A DNA stretch of 5,788 bases from Solirubrobacterales bacterium (GCA_013695395.1 JACDAP010000545.1:1-5788), one strand, 5' to 3'; numbered from the stretch's first letter, positions 1 through 4,615 are shown. The notes: a model not told the origin generated them from the letters alone. A program made the numbers and translations.

Positions 1-879
1 AGCCTGTACGGATTCGCCAAGCAGACCCAGATGGCGGTGCCGACGGCGGTCGGGACCCTTTTGCTTGGCTTCGGTCTCCTCGCTTCGCGGCCGGACCGTG
101 GCCCGATGCGGCTGCTGGCCAGCGAGGGGGCCGGCGGGACCCTGGTGCGCCGGCTCATCCCCATGATCGTGCTCGGAATACCCCTGTTGACGATCCTTCG
201 TCTCGCCGGCCAGGCCGCCGGCCTCTACGGCACGGCAACCGGCGCTTGGCTTTTCGCATCGGCGACGATCAGCCTGTTCGTGCCGATCGTCTGGCGGGCC
301 GCGTGGTCGATCGAGCACGCCGACGCCGAGAAGCGTGTGCTCGCCAAAGAGCTCAAGCGACTCTCGGAGAGAGACCCCCTCACCGGGCTCTACAACAGGC
401 GACGGCTCCACGAGGAGATCGTGCGCCAACTCGCGACCCTTCACCGTCATCTTCGCCCCTTCGGGCTCCTCGTGATCGATCTCGACCGGTTCAAGCAGGT
501 CAACGACACGGCCGGACACGCGGCGGGGGACGCGCTCCTGGTGGAGGTGGCCCATGCGCTGAAACGTCAGCTGCGCTCCACCGACTACGTGGCCAGGGTG
601 GGCGGCGACGAGTTCGTCGTTCTGCTCCCCGACGTCAAGGCGGGGACCGTCGAGGCGGTGACCGAGAAGTTGCTGCGATCCCTGCGCGAGATCCACATTC
701 CGTTCGGCGCCGTGACCCTCACGCCCTGCGCCAGCATCGGCGGGGTCACCTGCCTACCCCCGGGCGACGAGGCGTGGACTCCCGATTCTGTTCTCCACGC
801 TGCAGATCTGGAGCTGTACACCGCCAAGGCCGCGGGGCGAGACGGGTCAAGTCTCCGCAGCCTCGCCTGCGCCATCTGA
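1..879 (+). CDS. Membrane-anchored GGDEF diguanylate cyclase (5' end outside window)
   Basis: Likely makes cyclic di-GMP from two GTP at the inner face of the membrane. The frame is open from base 1 and the first ATG (base 31) lies inside sequence that looks like family interior, so the true start is probably upstream. Numbering from that ATG, hydrophobic stretches lie near residues 5-18, 42-60 and 72-90, followed by a short charged, helix-like linker (95-112). The GGDEF domain follows: DPLTGLYNRR (115-124), the metal and substrate loop DLDRFKQVND (150-159), and GGDEF (191-195), all canonical. RSTD (182-185), five residues before GGDEF, is a canonical inhibitory I-site, so product feedback is expected. 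Only the end of the membrane sensor region is visible; its signal is unknown. No EAL domain follows before the TGA stop. The enzyme class is well supported; activity is inferred from intact motifs. Confidence 0.93.
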   Translation, partial: SLYGFAKQTQMAVPTAVGTLLLGFGLLASRPDRGPMRLLASEGAGGTLVRRLIPMIVLGIPLLTILRLAGQAAGLYGTATGAWLFASATISLFVPIVWRAAWSIEHADAEKRVLAKELKRLSERDPLTGLYNRRRLHEEIVRQLATLHRHLRPFGLLVIDLDRFKQVNDTAGHAAGDALLVEVAHALKRQLRSTDYVARVGGDEFVVLLPDVKAGTVEAVTEKLLRSLREIHIPFGAVTLTPCASIGGVTCLPPGDEAWTPDSVLHAADLELYTAKAAGRDGSSLRSLACAI

Positions 880-906
880 CCCACGAGTGGTACCCGCGGT
901 CGACGC

Positions 907-926
907 GGACGTCAGCGTCGACGTCC
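907..926 (+). terminator. Possible hairpin after the GGDEF gene
   Basis: GGACGTC (907-913) and GACGTCC (920-926) form a 7-bp inverted repeat with a 6-nt loop, 28 bp after the GGDEF stop. No T-run follows, so it is a weak terminator candidate. The stronger hairpin at 937-964 may act as the terminator for this strand too. Confidence 0.3.
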
Positions 927-936
927 CCGGAACGAA

Positions 937-964
937 GAAAGCCCCGCGGGAATGCGGGGCTTTC
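937..964 (-). terminator. Rho-independent terminator of tRNA-Gly
   Basis: GAAAGCCCCGC (937-947) and GCGGGGCTTTC (954-964) are a perfect 11-bp inverted repeat with a 6-nt loop. Read on the minus strand it lies just after the tRNA-Gly 3' end and runs into TTTCTTCGTTCC. It ends the tRNA transcript and any read-through from the dioxygenase gene, and may also stop the converging GGDEF transcript. Confidence 0.8.
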
Positions 965-970
965 GGGAGG

Positions 971-1044
971 AGCGGATGAAGGGACTCGAACCCTCGACCT
1001 TCTGCATGGCAAGCAGACGCTCTAGCCAACTGAGCTACATCCGC
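971..1044 (-). tRNA. tRNA-Gly (anticodon GCC)
   Basis: Read on the minus strand, a full cloverleaf of 74 nt including the discriminator base. The acceptor stem GCGGATG/CATCCGC pairs over 7 bp, the D arm is GCTC/GAGC, and the anticodon arm is TCTGC-TTGCCAT-GCAGA with anticodon GCC (reads GGC). The T arm is GAGGG-TTCGAGT-CCCTT, with one G-U pair. The discriminator is U and the next bases are CCT, so CCA is not encoded and must be added. Open reading frames across this locus are translations of the tRNA. Confidence 0.95.
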
Positions 1045-1062
1045 GGGTGCTTCCGGAAGCGC

Positions 1063-1068
1063 AGTCTA
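1063..1068 (-). promoter_or_regulatory. Candidate -10 box for tRNA-Gly
   Basis: On the minus strand TAGACT lies 18 bp before the mature tRNA 5' end and contains the TAG stop of the dioxygenase gene. No convincing -35 box is seen. A perfect 12-bp palindrome, GCTTCCGGAAGC (1049-1060), sits in the short leader. The tRNA could instead depend on read-through from the upstream gene. Confidence 0.3.
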
Positions 1069-2022
1069 GCGAGGCGTGGTCCACGACGCGCGCGGGTCGG
1101 AGAGTGGGGTGAGCTTGGCTTCGGCGGCGGCGCGCTGGGACTCGAGGAAGGGGGGCAGGATGATGCGGGTGCCGAGCTCGTCGAGGCTCAGGCCGTCGAC
1201 GAGGAAGCCCGGTTCGGCGGTCGCGAGCTCGTAGAGGATCCCGCCGGGTTCGCGGAAATAGAGCGAATGGAAGTAGTGGCGATCGACGTATCCGGAGTTG
1301 GGCAGGCCGGCGTCGGTCACTGCGTCGATCCAGCCCTGGAGCTCCTCGTCGCGTGTGCTCCAGGCGATGTGGTGGACGGTCCCGGCGGACTGGCGCCCGG
1401 GCTCGGCGGGGGCGGGGTCGAAGGCGATCCAGCCGCCGCGGCGCTCGGTGCGCAGCTCCCAGGCCTCCTCGCCGCCGATCCACGCGTCGGACGGTCCGGG
1501 CGCGGTGGCGCCCATCAGGCGCTCGAGAACGATGCCGGAGCCCTCCGGGTAGGCGGAGTAGGCGCGGACGCCTTCGAAGCCCTGCAGCCGGTGCTCGGCC
1601 GGGATCTCCGGGTGCTCGGCGATGAGCGGCGCGTCGGTGCTCCGGGGGACGACGAGTTCGTGCTTCAGCCCCTCCGGGTCTGCGAACCGGACGGACTGGG
1701 CGGTGCGCTCCACCGCGACGTCGTTCCCGGCCAGGCGTGCAGCCCAGAAGTCGAGAGCCGACGCCGAGCCGACGCGCGAGACGATCGTGTGGACCATCCC
1801 GGCCCCGGGGCGTCCGGGAACCGCGTTGGGGTACTCGAAGAAGGTGAGATCCGCCCCGGGCCGGGCGCGCTCGTCCCCGTAGAAGAGGTGGTACACAGAC
1901 GGGTCATCCTGGTTGACGGTCTTGGCCGTCAACCTGAGCCCCAGCACTCCGGTGTAGAAGGCGAGATTCAGGCGGGCGTCGCCGGTGATCGCGGAGATGT
2001 GGTGAAGACCGTCGAGTTCCAT
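1066..2022 (-). CDS. VOC-family ring-cleaving dioxygenase (MhqO/LinE-like)
   Basis: A probable Fe(II)-dependent extradiol dioxygenase of the hydroquinone/catechol-cleaving type, cytoplasmic, 318 aa, close to the usual 310-320. It has two vicinal-oxygen-chelate modules, about residues 4-125 and 147-268. Family signatures are GLHHISAITGDA (5-16), FYTGVLGLRLTAKTVNQDD (22-40), YHLFYGD (44-50), VHHIAW (216-221), YFHSLYFREPGGILYELAT (250-268) and the end motif RIILPPFLE (286-294). Candidate metal ligands are His8, His217 or His218 and Glu265. The ATG at 2022 is the only reasonable start, because a TGA lies in frame six codons upstream. No good Shine-Dalgarno sequence is present; the predicted leader is only about 10 nt. 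In the MhqR/MhqO system such genes answer quinone-type electrophiles through a MarR repressor, which agrees with the palindrome at this promoter. No regulator gene is in the window. The exact substrate cannot be read from sequence. Confidence 0.9.
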   Translation of the reverse strand: MELDGLHHISAITGDARLNLAFYTGVLGLRLTAKTVNQDDPSVYHLFYGDERARPGADLTFFEYPNAVPGRPGAGMVHTIVSRVGSASALDFWAARLAGNDVAVERTAQSVRFADPEGLKHELVVPRSTDAPLIAEHPEIPAEHRLQGFEGVRAYSAYPEGSGIVLERLMGATAPGPSDAWIGGEEAWELRTERRGGWIAFDPAPAEPGRQSAGTVHHIAWSTRDEELQGWIDAVTDAGLPNSGYVDRHYFHSLYFREPGGILYELATAEPGFLVDGLSLDELGTRIILPPFLESQRAAAEAKLTPLSDPRASWTTPR

Positions 2023-2039
2023 GTCCAGGACGGTACGTC

Positions 2040-2067
2040 AAAGTAGTTGCGGATGCAACTACAGCAA
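2040..2067 (-). promoter_or_regulatory. Predicted promoter of the dioxygenase gene
   Basis: On the minus strand TTGCTG (-35, plus positions 2062-2067) and TACTTT (-10, 2040-2045) are separated by 16 bp. Transcription would begin near 2033, giving a leader of about 10 nt before the ATG at 2022. The palindrome at 2043-2062 fills the spacer and overlaps the inner edges of both boxes. Confidence 0.5.
2043..2062. promoter_or_regulatory. Palindromic operator, probably for a MarR-type repressor
   Basis: GTAGTTGC (2043-2050), GGAT, GCAACTAC (2055-2062): a perfect 8-bp inverted repeat with a 4-bp centre, 20 bp before the dioxygenase start and lying between the predicted -35 and -10 boxes. Its size and symmetry suit a dimeric winged-helix regulator, and MarR-family repressors commonly control this enzyme family. 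The regulator itself is inferred. Confidence 0.6.
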
Positions 2068-2078
2068 TGGACGACAGG

Positions 2079-2310
2079 TGGTGCTCGCCCGGAAAGGTTC
2101 AACGCGAGCCTGGCGGGGCCTACCGACCGCGATCCTCGACCGCGACAGCTACGTGTGCCGAATCTGCGGCGCACCGGCCCAACCCGTCGACCACATCGTG
2201 GGCCTCGCCGAAGGGGGACCGACGCCGCCGCACGCAACCTGCGGGCCTCCTCCGGCGACTGTGATCTGCGATCTCACACGGGCAGGGAGGGTCTTGACTT
2301 TGCGGAAGCG
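2079..2310 (+). pseudogene. HNH endonuclease remnant, frameshifted
   Basis: One frame reads VVLARKGSTRAW, then LDRDSYVCRICGAPAQPVDH, then IVGLAEGG, which matches the first half of a small phage-type HNH nuclease: the CxxC zinc pair (CRIC) and the DH of the catalytic motif. After the five-G run at 2213-2217 homology moves to another frame, TDAAARNLRASSGDCDLR, the usual N-containing second half. One extra G in that run would join the two parts. The second zinc pair, normally two cysteines, reads SSGDC, so one cysteine is lost as well. No clear start or ribosome site is seen; GTG at 2079 is one possibility. The edges are approximate. It is probably a dead gene left from a mobile element. A sequencing error in the G-run could explain the shift but not the lost cysteine. 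Confidence 0.65.
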
Positions 2311-2321
2311 TGCGTGAGACT
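2294..2321 (+). promoter_or_regulatory. Weak candidate promoter for the collagen-like gene
   Basis: TTGACT (2294-2299) and GAGACT (2316-2321) are 16 bp apart, about 50 bp before the start at 2373. The -35 box is good and the -10 box is poor. Offered only as the best candidate in the gap. Confidence 0.3.
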
Positions 2322-2372
2322 CGTTCGATCTGCGAGCCCGACGGGCGGCGCGCTTCGAGAAGGGGGATCGGC

Positions 2373-3008
2373 ATGTTCAACAGTTTCGGGCGACACGTCC
2401 GGCAGCAGTTCGTGGGATATCTCGCGCTTTTCGTCGCGCTCGGCGGAGTGTCGTACGCCGCGGTCGTGCTTCCACGGAACAGTGTTGGCACTGCTCAGAT
2501 CAAGTCGGGTGCGGTGAGGAACTCCGACCTCGGCAGGAACGCCGTGACGTCGGGCAAGGTCCAGGACGGGTCGCTGCTCGTGAGAGACTTCAAGCGTGGG
2601 CAGCTGGTGGCTGGCGCACCTGGCCCCGCCGGGCCGGGCGGAGCGAAGGGTGATACCGGCGTGAAGGGCGATGCCGGCGTCAACGGGACAAACGGGACGA
2701 ACGGGACCAACGGCGCGACGAACGTCACCGTGGTACGCGGGGATCTCTCGCTCGCCGGCATGTCGAGTGGCGGCCTCCGCGTCAACTGCCCGGCAGGTAA
2801 GCGAGTTACGGGCGGCGGCGTCGGGGCGGCTGACGGAGGCATCGACAACGACCGCATCATCCAGTCGGGTCCGGTCGGGCCCCTTTCCGTCAGCCCTGTC
2901 CAGGACACGACCACCGGCACGGTCCCGGTCAGCTGGGCCGGCAGGTACTTCAACGGCAGCGCCAGCATGAGAACGTTCTACGTCTGGGCCATCTGCTCGG
3001 CGCCCTAG
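2373..3008 (+). CDS. Collagen-like exported or membrane-anchored protein
   Basis: A 211-aa protein, probably at the cell surface; its role is unknown. The start at ATG 2373 is supported by AAGGGGG about 7 nt upstream and by the typical N-terminus that follows. A hydrophobic segment (YLALFVALGGVSYAA, residues 16-30) acts as a membrane anchor or uncleaved signal. Next is a polar segment of short repeated units (AVRNSDLGRNAVTSGKVQDG, 47-66), a pattern I associate with Thermoleophilia proteins. Twelve consecutive Gly-X-Y triplets run from Gly81 to Gly114, first PAG and KGD types, then NGT repeats. The C-terminal domain has VNCPAGKRVTGGGV (137-150) and ends in WAICSAP. Its only two cysteines, Cys139 and Cys208, may form a disulfide. 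The collagen tract is short for a stable triple helix unless trimerised by the C-terminal domain. It ends 19 bp before the left repeat of the integrated element. Confidence 0.85.
   Translation: MFNSFGRHVRQQFVGYLALFVALGGVSYAAVVLPRNSVGTAQIKSGAVRNSDLGRNAVTSGKVQDGSLLVRDFKRGQLVAGAPGPAGPGGAKGDTGVKGDAGVNGTNGTNGTNGATNVTVVRGDLSLAGMSSGGLRVNCPAGKRVTGGGVGAADGGIDNDRIIQSGPVGPLSVSPVQDTTTGTVPVSWAGRYFNGSASMRTFYVWAICSAP
2646..2681 (+). repeat. 18-bp tandem repeat (two copies) in the collagen tract
   Basis: Positions 2646-2663 and 2664-2681 match at 15 of 18 bases and encode KGDTGV and KGDAGV. Two of the three differences are silent and one gives Thr to Ala, which suggests an in-frame duplication kept by selection for Gly-X-Y. 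Confidence 0.75.
2682..2714 (+). repeat. 9-bp tandem repeat encoding Asn-Gly-Thr
   Basis: The unit AACGGGACN occurs at 2682, 2691 and 2700, with a partial fourth at 2709. It encodes NGTNGTNGTNG in frame. Because the unit is a multiple of three, copy number can change by slippage without breaking the protein. Confidence 0.85.
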
Positions 3009-3027
3009 CGCGTTGGTACATCGAACG

Positions 3028-3100
3028 CCACACGTTTGCTGGACTTTCGCGGGAAGGCGACGACCGGAGTCGAACCGGTGTACACGGCTTTGCAGGCCGC
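3028..3100. repeat. Left 73-bp direct repeat (att site at the truncated tRNA end)
   Basis: Identical at every base to 4258-4330, in the same orientation, 1230 bp apart. It contains the tRNA-Cys 3' half from the anticodon stem to the discriminator (3055-3100) plus 27 bp beyond it. Identity ends on the left at 3027/4257 and on the right at 3101/4331. This is the expected form of an attachment site made by integration into a tRNA 3' end. Confidence 0.9.
3055..3100 (-). pseudogene. tRNA-Cys 3'-half fragment
   Basis: Minus-strand bases match the intact tRNA-Cys from GCGGC of the anticodon stem through the T arm, acceptor strand and discriminator. The 5' half is replaced by unrelated sequence (3101 onward), so no tRNA can fold. 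Confidence 0.9.
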
Positions 3101-3113
3101 CCCTTTGCAGGGG
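3100..3113. repeat. Second anticodon-loop-like hairpin next to the left repeat
   Basis: CCCC-TTTGCA-GGGG can fold as a 4-bp hairpin. It repeats the 9-mer CTTTGCAGG (3103-3111) that also lies in the tRNA part of the repeat (3088-3096), 15 bp apart. The right end of the element has only one copy. It could be part of the original attP or an integrase-binding site. Confidence 0.45.
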
Positions 3114-3133
3114 TTTCCGCTCTAACGCTGGCT

Positions 3134-3200
3134 CTGAGTGCGGCTGAGTTGCGCTCAGTTCGCCCCGATTGGCCCATCTCGGGACACGTCTCGGGACACA
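3134..3200. repeat. Iterated short motifs beside the left repeat (possible integrase arm sites)
   Basis: Three related 10-mers follow head to tail: CTGAGTGCGG (3134), CTGAGTTGCG (3144) and CTCAGTTCGC (3154); CTGAG/CTCAG also makes a small hairpin (3144-3158). Then the 12-mer TCTCGGGACAC(G/A) occurs twice in tandem (3177-3188, 3189-3200). There is no gene in 3101-3237, and the position next to the core suits arm-type sites of a tyrosine recombinase. The function is inferred. Confidence 0.45.
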
Positions 3201-3237
3201 GCCCGCAAGGCGCCGCCGCTCGGCGGACCTGTTGGAG

Positions 3238-3474
3238 CTACCGCGACCCGCCGTCGTCGAAGGTCTCGCGGAACTTCCCTGCGTCCGGGTTCTGGAGCCC
3301 GGACTGGTCCTGATCTCGGCCCGCACCGGGATCAGCGTCATCTGAGGTGGGGTGCGCATTGATGACCGTGCCGCTTTTGGAGTAGAGCGTGTAGGCCGCC
3401 CCGAAGAACACGATCACGAGGAAGATCGCGAACACGAGGCTGCCGCCGGCCAGGGCGAAGGCAAGAACCATCAT
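3238..3474 (-). CDS. Small single-span membrane protein, unknown function
   Basis: A 78-aa protein. Residues 2-30 are almost wholly hydrophobic (VLAFALAGGSLVFAIFLVIV, then FFGAAYTLY), giving one long transmembrane segment. It is followed by a basic YSKSG turn and a polar, acidic tail (residues 42-78) rich in Asp, Gly and Gln that would lie on the other side of the membrane. The ATG at 3474 is chosen because the frame upstream overlaps the integrase gene and reads as its shadow; GTG at 3477 and ATG at 3471 are near alternatives. AGGG lies about 10 nt upstream, a modest ribosome site. It starts 46 bp after the integrase stop, same strand, so the two may be cotranscribed. It is the only non-integrase gene inside the element. 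I do not recognise a named family. Confidence 0.6.
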   Translation of the reverse strand: MMVLAFALAGGSLVFAIFLVIVFFGAAYTLYSKSGTVINAHPTSDDADPGAGRDQDQSGLQNPDAGKFRETFDDGGSR

Positions 3475-3520
3475 CACACCATGCCCTGGAGTAATAGGTT
3501 CCAACCGCGGAGGAGCGGGA

Positions 3521-4257
3521 CTAGACCGCGGTCTCCGCAGCGAGCGCAGGCACAAGAGGGGACACGTCATTCCCACGGAAGGCGCTGGAGAGCTTGGCTG
3601 CGTCATCGGCACCGGGCCGGTGGTGGACGTAGCGCATCGTCGTGGTGACGTGCGCGTGCCCGAGCATCGCCTGCACGTCTGAGAGCGGGAACGCCCGGAC
3701 GGCCACGGTCCCGAAGCAGTGGCGGAGGCTGTGCATCGTCAGCTTCCGTAGCCCGGCCCGCTTGAGCGCGGCGTGGTACTTGCGCCGCATGGTCCAGCCG
3801 TTGAGGTGCTCACCGACCTCCGTGCAGAACACGAGGTCGTCCTCGCCTGTGAAGTGCTCCCGCTGGCTGAGCCGGTCGAGGGGCGGGATCAGCTCGGCCA
3901 CGAGGGGGACGCTGCGGACCTTCCCTGACTTCGGGGCCTTCTCGGCCTTCGCGGCCTGACTCCATGCTCGGCGGACGCGGACCCGCTGGCCGGCGAGGTC
4001 CACATCGTTCGCGGACGCCGCCGCCGGGTACCTGCGGCACGTCGAGTTCGTCAAGGGGCCACCGCAGCCGAGCAGTTCGCCTTGCCGCAGCCCGGTCCAC
4101 GCTGCGGCCAGGTAGAGCGTTGATTCCTGATGGTCGACGGCGGCACGGGCGAGCGCGGCCAGTTCGTCGGCGTCGAACCTGTCGAACTCGCCGGAGTAGC
4201 GGACGGTGGGCCGGTCGACCATCTCCGCGCTGGCCTGGTTGCGGGCGAGGGAAAGCC
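3521..4257 (-). pseudogene. Tyrosine integrase lacking its N-terminal domain
   Basis: The catalytic half of a phage/ICE-type tyrosine recombinase, about 245 codons. All expected catalytic residues can be read: Arg in TGLRQGEL (4085-4087), Lys in PKSGK (3929-3931), His and Arg in MHSLRHCFG (3731-3733, 3722-3724), His in LGHAH (3656-3658) and the nucleophile Tyr in TTMRYVHH (3629-3631). Homology starts near ARNQASAEM, at the edge of the 73-bp repeat. The usual SAM-like core-binding domain and arm domain, roughly 150 or more residues, are missing; upstream the frame just translates the tRNA. An ATG at 4222 would give 233 aa but has no proper ribosome site. A second lesion lies at 4010-4058, where about 49 extra bases follow the first catalytic Arg region. 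An independent role for the short protein cannot be excluded, but a pseudogene is the simpler reading. Confidence 0.82.
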
Positions 4258-4330
4258 CCACACGTTTGCTGGACTTTCGCGGGAAGGCGACGACCGGAGT
4301 CGAACCGGTGTACACGGCTTTGCAGGCCGC
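4258..4330. repeat. Right 73-bp direct repeat (att site within intact tRNA-Cys)
   Basis: The partner of 3028-3100, with no mismatch. On its left it abuts integrase coding sequence directly; on its right it continues into the 5' half of tRNA-Cys. This copy supplies the 3' half of the working tRNA. Confidence 0.9.
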
Positions 4331-4355
4331 TGCGTAGCCACTCCGCCACGTCGCC
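4285..4355 (-). tRNA. tRNA-Cys (anticodon GCA)
   Basis: A minus-strand cloverleaf of 71 nt with discriminator. The acceptor stem GGCGACG/CGTCGCC pairs over 7 bp. The D arm is small (GCG/CGC), the anticodon arm is GCGGC-CTGCAAA-GCCGT with anticodon GCA, the variable loop is GTAC and the T arm is ACCGG-TTCGACT-CCGGT. U73 is the expected cysteine identity base. CCA is not encoded. Bases 4285-4330 lie in the att repeat, so the gene is rebuilt by the element. Confidence 0.95.
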
Positions 4356-4366
4356 GAACGCCGCCG

Positions 4367-4372
4367 ATGGTA
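4367..4372 (-). promoter_or_regulatory. Candidate -10 box for tRNA-Cys
   Basis: TACCAT on the minus strand lies 11 bp before the tRNA 5' end. No clear -35 box is seen. The 149-bp gap 4356-4504 shows nothing else beyond the facing promoters of the two divergent tRNAs. Confidence 0.35.
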
Positions 4373-4485
4373 GTGGGACGGCCTCGGGGGCGCTACGCGG
4401 CGGGTCCCGTCGCTGCGGCGGTTTCTCCGCGACGAGGCGGAGGCGAAGCCCGTCGGCGCCACAGCCCGCCGCCACCGTCCGTTGC

Positions 4486-4491
4486 TACGCT
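4486..4491 (+). promoter_or_regulatory. Candidate -10 box for tRNA-Val
   Basis: TACGCT lies 13 bp before the mature tRNA 5' end, the right distance for a start near 4498. A -35 match is not evident. Confidence 0.35.
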
Positions 4492-4504
4492 CCCGCGACT
4501 CCCA

Positions 4505-4577
4505 GGGCCGTTAGCTCAGCTGGGAGAGCGCCTGCTCGACAAGCAGGAGGTCACTGGTTCGAGCCCAGTACGGCCCA
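4505..4577 (+). tRNA. tRNA-Val (anticodon GAC) with C33
   Basis: A 73-nt cloverleaf. The acceptor stem GGGCCGT/ACGGCCC pairs over 7 bp, the D arm is GCTC-AGCTGGGA-GAGC, the anticodon arm is CCTGC-TCGACAA-GCAGG, the variable loop is AGGTC, the T arm is ACTGG-TTCGAGC-CCAGT, and A73 is present. All stems pair perfectly. The anticodon at 34-36 is GAC (valine). Position 33, nearly always U, is C here. The next bases are CCT, so CCA is not encoded. The intact stems, terminator and promoter-like box argue for a working gene. Confidence 0.9.
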
Positions 4578-4580
4578 CCT

Positions 4581-4608
4581 GAAAGCCCCCGCCGCCCCGG
4601 GGGCTTTC
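4581..4608 (+). terminator. Rho-independent terminator of tRNA-Val
   Basis: GAAAGCCCCC (4581-4590) and GGGGGCTTTC (4599-4608) pair over 10 bp around an 8-nt loop, followed by TTCGTTCTC. It starts 3 bp after the tRNA discriminator. It also lies 7 bp beyond the stop of the convergent nucleoside-hydrolase gene and may end that transcript too. Confidence 0.8.
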
Positions 4609-4615
4609 TTCGTTC

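Larger units (their letters stand above)
3028..4330. mobile_element. Decayed miniature integrative element at tRNA-Cys
   Basis: Two identical 73-bp repeats carrying the tRNA-Cys 3' half enclose 1157 bp. These hold a tyrosine-integrase fragment and one small membrane-protein gene. The right repeat completes the functional tRNA; the left leaves an orphan 3' half, as after site-specific integration of an element whose attP copies the tRNA end. The integrase is transcribed away from the tRNA, in the same direction as the tRNA. No replication, excision, mobilisation or capsid genes are present and the integrase lacks its N-terminal domain, so this is a remnant that could move only with help. The perfect repeats suggest that insertion, or loss of the interior, was recent compared with the divergence expected of neutral sequence. 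Confidence 0.8.

Noticed and set aside
952..2046. Long plus-strand reading frame opposite the dioxygenase gene
   Set aside because: It begins inside tRNA-Gly and then runs antisense to a well-supported VOC gene. High GC opens such shadow frames, and no family is recognisable.
2021..2317. An intact 98-aa HNH protein
   Set aside because: After LAEGG this frame turns into proline-rich sequence with no HNH similarity, while the conserved second half sits in another frame.
2646..2714. CRISPR-like repeats
   Set aside because: Units of 9 and 18 bp with no spacers, in frame within a collagen tract; these are coding repeats.
3101..3237. The missing integrase N-terminus lying at the left end, so that excision would restore the gene
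   Set aside because: On the minus strand, the frame that would join the core is stopped by a TAG just upstream, and the segment is too short to encode the missing domain.
2274..3359. Minus-strand reading frame of 361 codons across the collagen-like gene
   Set aside because: It contains a translation of the tRNA-Cys fragment and is antisense to the collagen-like CDS, with no ribosome site or known domain.
3521..4462. A full-length integrase of 313 aa
   Set aside because: The first 60-70 residues are a translation of tRNA-Cys and its upstream region, not a core-binding domain. The real homology begins after the repeat.
4130..4582. Plus-strand frame covering the region upstream of and through tRNA-Val
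   Set aside because: It reads through both tRNAs (for example GPLAQLGERLLDKQEVTGSS is a tRNA translation) and is antisense to the integrase.
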